64,000 nucleotides of DNA. Origin: Conexibacter stalactiti. GTDB taxonomy: Bacteria > Actinomycetota > Thermoleophilia > Solirubrobacterales > Solirubrobacteraceae. Below, in pieces: positions 62,290 through 64,000 of the stretch. The notes beneath the pieces are model-generated. The model saw nothing but the letters and a program-made list of their open reading frames with translations. It searched no databases and was not told the origin of the DNA. Positions within the stretch are counted from its first letter, which is position 1. Each line of letters starts with the position of its first letter. The stretch lies in assembly GCF_035967765.1 (NCBI RefSeq), contig NZ_JAYWIT010000026.1; one strand, 5' to 3'. Both the position numbers and the translations under genes were made by a program.

Positions 62290-63035
62290 TGACGCCGCTG
62301 CTCGAAGTCACCGGCCTGTCGAAGACCTTCGGCGCGCGCGAGGTGCTCGCCGACGTCTCCTTCGCGATCGAGCCGGGCGAGACGCTCGCGGTGATCGGGC
62401 CCAGCGGCGCCGGCAAGAGCACGCTGCTGCGCTGCATCAACCTGCTGGAGCGCCCGACCGCCGGACGGGTCGTGCTCGACGGCGACGAGCTCACCGCCCA
62501 CGGCCGCAGCGAGCGCGAGCTGGCGCAGGTGCGCCGCCGCGTCGGGATGGTCTTCCAGAGCTTCAACCTCTTCCCCCATCGCAGCGCGCTCGAGAACGTC
62601 GTGCTGGCGCAGGTGCACGCGCTCGGTCGCGGCCGCGCCGAAGCCGAGCTGCGCGGGCTGGAGCTGCTGGCGCGCGTCGGCCTCTCCGAGCGCGCCGCGA
62701 ACCGCCCGCGGCAGCTCTCCGGCGGCGAGCAACAGCGCGTCGCGATCGCCCGCGCGCTCGCGCTCGACCCCGCGCTGCTGCTGCTCGACGAGCCGACCTC
62801 CGCGATCGATCCGGAGCTGAAGCGGGAGGTGCTGGCGGTCGTCCGCGACCTCGTCGCCGACGGCATGACGATGGTCCTCACGACCCATGAAATGCGCTTC
62901 GCCGAGGAAGCCGCCGACCGCGTCCTCTTCATGGCCGACGGCCGCATCGTCGAGGAGGGCGCCGCGGCGACCGTGATGCGTGCCCCGGCGCACGAGCGCA
63001 CGCGGCGATTCCTCTCAGCGGTCCGCGATCTCTGA
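62289..63035 (+). CDS. Polar amino-acid-type ABC transporter ATPase (GlnQ/HisP-like)
   Basis: 248 residues. Walker A GPSGAGKSTLLRCINLLE (the RCINLLE continuation is diagnostic of the PAAT family), Q-loop MVFQSFNLFPHRSALENV, signature LSGGEQQRVAIA, Walker B LLLLDEPTSAIDPEL and H-loop LTTHEMRFAEEAADRV. The ATG shares its A with the amidohydrolase stop. Energises the permeases that follow; the binding protein is not in the window. Confidence 0.96.
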   Translation: MTPLLEVTGLSKTFGAREVLADVSFAIEPGETLAVIGPSGAGKSTLLRCINLLERPTAGRVVLDGDELTAHGRSERELAQVRRRVGMVFQSFNLFPHRSALENVVLAQVHALGRGRAEAELRGLELLARVGLSERAANRPRQLSGGEQQRVAIARALALDPALLLLDEPTSAIDPELKREVLAVVRDLVADGMTMVLTTHEMRFAEEAADRVLFMADGRIVEEGAAATVMRAPAHERTRRFLSAVRDL

Positions 63036-63039
63036 GCCG

Positions 63040-63681
63040 ATGGGACGGATCGTCGAACTGCTCGCCGCCGGCATCCCGGCGACGCTCGCGGTCACGCTCG
63101 GCGCCTTCGCGATCGGCCTGCTCGGCGCGCTCCCGCTGGTCGCGCTGCGGCTGGCGCCGCTGGCCCCGGCCCGCTGGCTGGCCGCCGCGCTGATCGACCT
63201 GCTGCGCGCGGTGCCGCCGGTCGTCTGGCTGTTCCTGATCTTCTTCGGGCTGCCGCAGGCCGGGCTCTCCTTCGCCGCGTTGCCGGCGGCGGTGATCGGC
63301 CTCGGCCTGATCGCCGCCGCCTACATCGCCGAGATCTGGCGCGCCGGCCTCGACGGCGTCCCCGCCGGCCAGCGCGACGCCGCCCGCGCGCTCGGGCTGA
63401 CGCCGCTGGCGCGGCTGCGCCTGGTGACCGGGCCGCAGGCGCTTGCGATCGCGGTGCCGCCGCTGGGCAGCTACCTCGTCGGCCTGCTGAAGGACAGCGC
63501 GATCGCCTCGACGATCGGCGTCAACGAGATCGCCTTCCGCGCGCTGACCGAGTCGCAGCAGTCGCTCGACGGCCTGCGCGTCTTCCTCATCACCGGCGTG
63601 ATCTACCTGGCGCTCAGCCTCCCCTTCGGGCTGCTGGCGCGCTGGACCTCCGCGCGCCTGCAACGGCAGGTGGCGACATGA
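63040..63681 (+). CDS. Polar amino-acid-type ABC transporter permease
   Basis: 213 residues with five predicted helices, the first at about 12-32 (PATLAVTLGAFAIGLLGALP). Family landmark ALIDLLRAVPPVVWLFLIFFGLP, the EAA loop QRDAARALGLTPLARLRLVTGPQA near 115-140, and DSAIASTIGVNE before the last helices. It starts 4 bp after the ATPase stop. It ends in an ATGA overlap with a second permease, so the pair forms a heterodimeric channel. Confidence 0.92.
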   Translation: MGRIVELLAAGIPATLAVTLGAFAIGLLGALPLVALRLAPLAPARWLAAALIDLLRAVPPVVWLFLIFFGLPQAGLSFAALPAAVIGLGLIAAAYIAEIWRAGLDGVPAGQRDAARALGLTPLARLRLVTGPQALAIAVPPLGSYLVGLLKDSAIASTIGVNEIAFRALTESQQSLDGLRVFLITGVIYLALSLPFGLLARWTSARLQRQVAT

Positions 63682-64000
63682 CCGCGACGGCCGCGCCGCT
63701 GGCGAGCCTGCTCGCCGACTGGGGCGAATGGCTGCCCGACCTCGCCGGCGGCCTGTGGACGAGCGTGCGGCTCGGCGCCGCCTCGCTCGCGCTCGGGCTG
63801 CCGCTCGGCCTGCTCGCCGCGATCGGACTGACGAGCGGCGGCCGCGGTGCGCGGATCGCGCTGACGACGCTCGTCGAGCTGGCGCGCGGCGTCCCGGTCC
63901 TGGTGCTGATCTACCTCGCCTACTTCGGCCTGCCGCGCGCCGGCATCACGCTGGAGGCGTTCGCGGCGGCGACCGTCGCGATCGGCCTGTCGGTCGCCGG
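63678..64000 (+). CDS. Polar amino-acid-type ABC transporter permease (3' end outside window)
   Basis: About 107 codons are visible from ATG 63678. It begins with ADWGEWLPDLAGGLWTSVRL and shows helix 1 (LGAASLALGLPLGLLAAIGL) and helix 2 with LVELARGVPVLVLIYLAYFGLP, the same signature as the preceding permease. The remainder lies past the window edge. Confidence 0.9.
   Translation, partial: MTATAAPLASLLADWGEWLPDLAGGLWTSVRLGAASLALGLPLGLLAAIGLTSGGRGARIALTTLVELARGVPVLVLIYLAYFGLPRAGITLEAFAAATVAIGLSVA

Overview
The window looks like chromosomal DNA of a very GC-rich actinobacterium. ABC importers are abundant, promoters with little or no leader recur, and genes overlap densely by ATGA/GTGA. Arginine codon AGA is unexpectedly frequent in secreted proteins. 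This would fit a soil Thermoleophilia/Solirubrobacterales-type organism, but that placement is inference; there is no rRNA or marker gene. I saw no tRNA, rRNA, CRISPR array, insertion sequence or prophage. The layout is a chain of catabolic modules, most with their own regulator, importer and enzymes.

(1) 1-12661. A partial glycerate kinase is followed by a peptide module: a haloacetate/fluoroacetate-dehalogenase-type hydrolase, an M20 peptidase, an S9 peptidase, a TetR regulator and a complete five-gene oligopeptide ABC importer, ending in a tartrate/D-malate dehydrogenase-type enzyme. Related inverted repeats at 1058 and 5834 suggest one TetR regulon.

(2) 12736-25740. A LysR regulator diverges from a long polycistron encoding the maleamate pathway for pyridine-ring catabolism (nicF, nicD, nicX, nicE; active-site residues match). 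It also holds a PicC-like amidohydrolase, a taurine/nitrate-type ABC importer, a PhzS-like flavin monooxygenase, a FAH-family enzyme, an extradiol dioxygenase, an MDR oxidoreductase and a cupin. The ring substrate is not obvious: 3,6-dihydroxypicolinate or a related hydroxypyridine carboxylate is my leading guess. A 12-bp-stem hairpin closes the module.

(3) 25796-41286. This is a hexuronate/pectin-type module under a GntR/FCD regulator. It has two secreted beta-helix proteins, two mannonate dehydratase paralogues, a uronate dehydrogenase-like enzyme, an SMP-30 lactonase, an SDR, a Gfo/Idh/MocA oxidoreductase and a sugar ABC importer. Three TAATATATCA-like boxes (31225, 37383, 41292) sit at the three promoters.

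(4) 41381-47331. SelO, then a 1013-residue secreted protein and two small secreted proteins of unknown function.

(5) 47358-56081. An RpiR/SIS regulator, an endonuclease/exonuclease/phosphatase-family hydrolase and an oligopeptide importer form a minus-strand operon. Divergent from it is an unusual YmdB-type phosphodiesterase fused to a HAD phosphatase.

(6) 56396-59667. A less GC-rich stretch with a small membrane protein, a secreted DUF346/PLL-like beta-propeller protein and a probably truncated AbiTii-like gene.

(7) 59885-64000. A LysR regulator divergent from an AtzA/TrzA-type amidohydrolase and a polar-amino-acid-type ABC importer that runs off the window.
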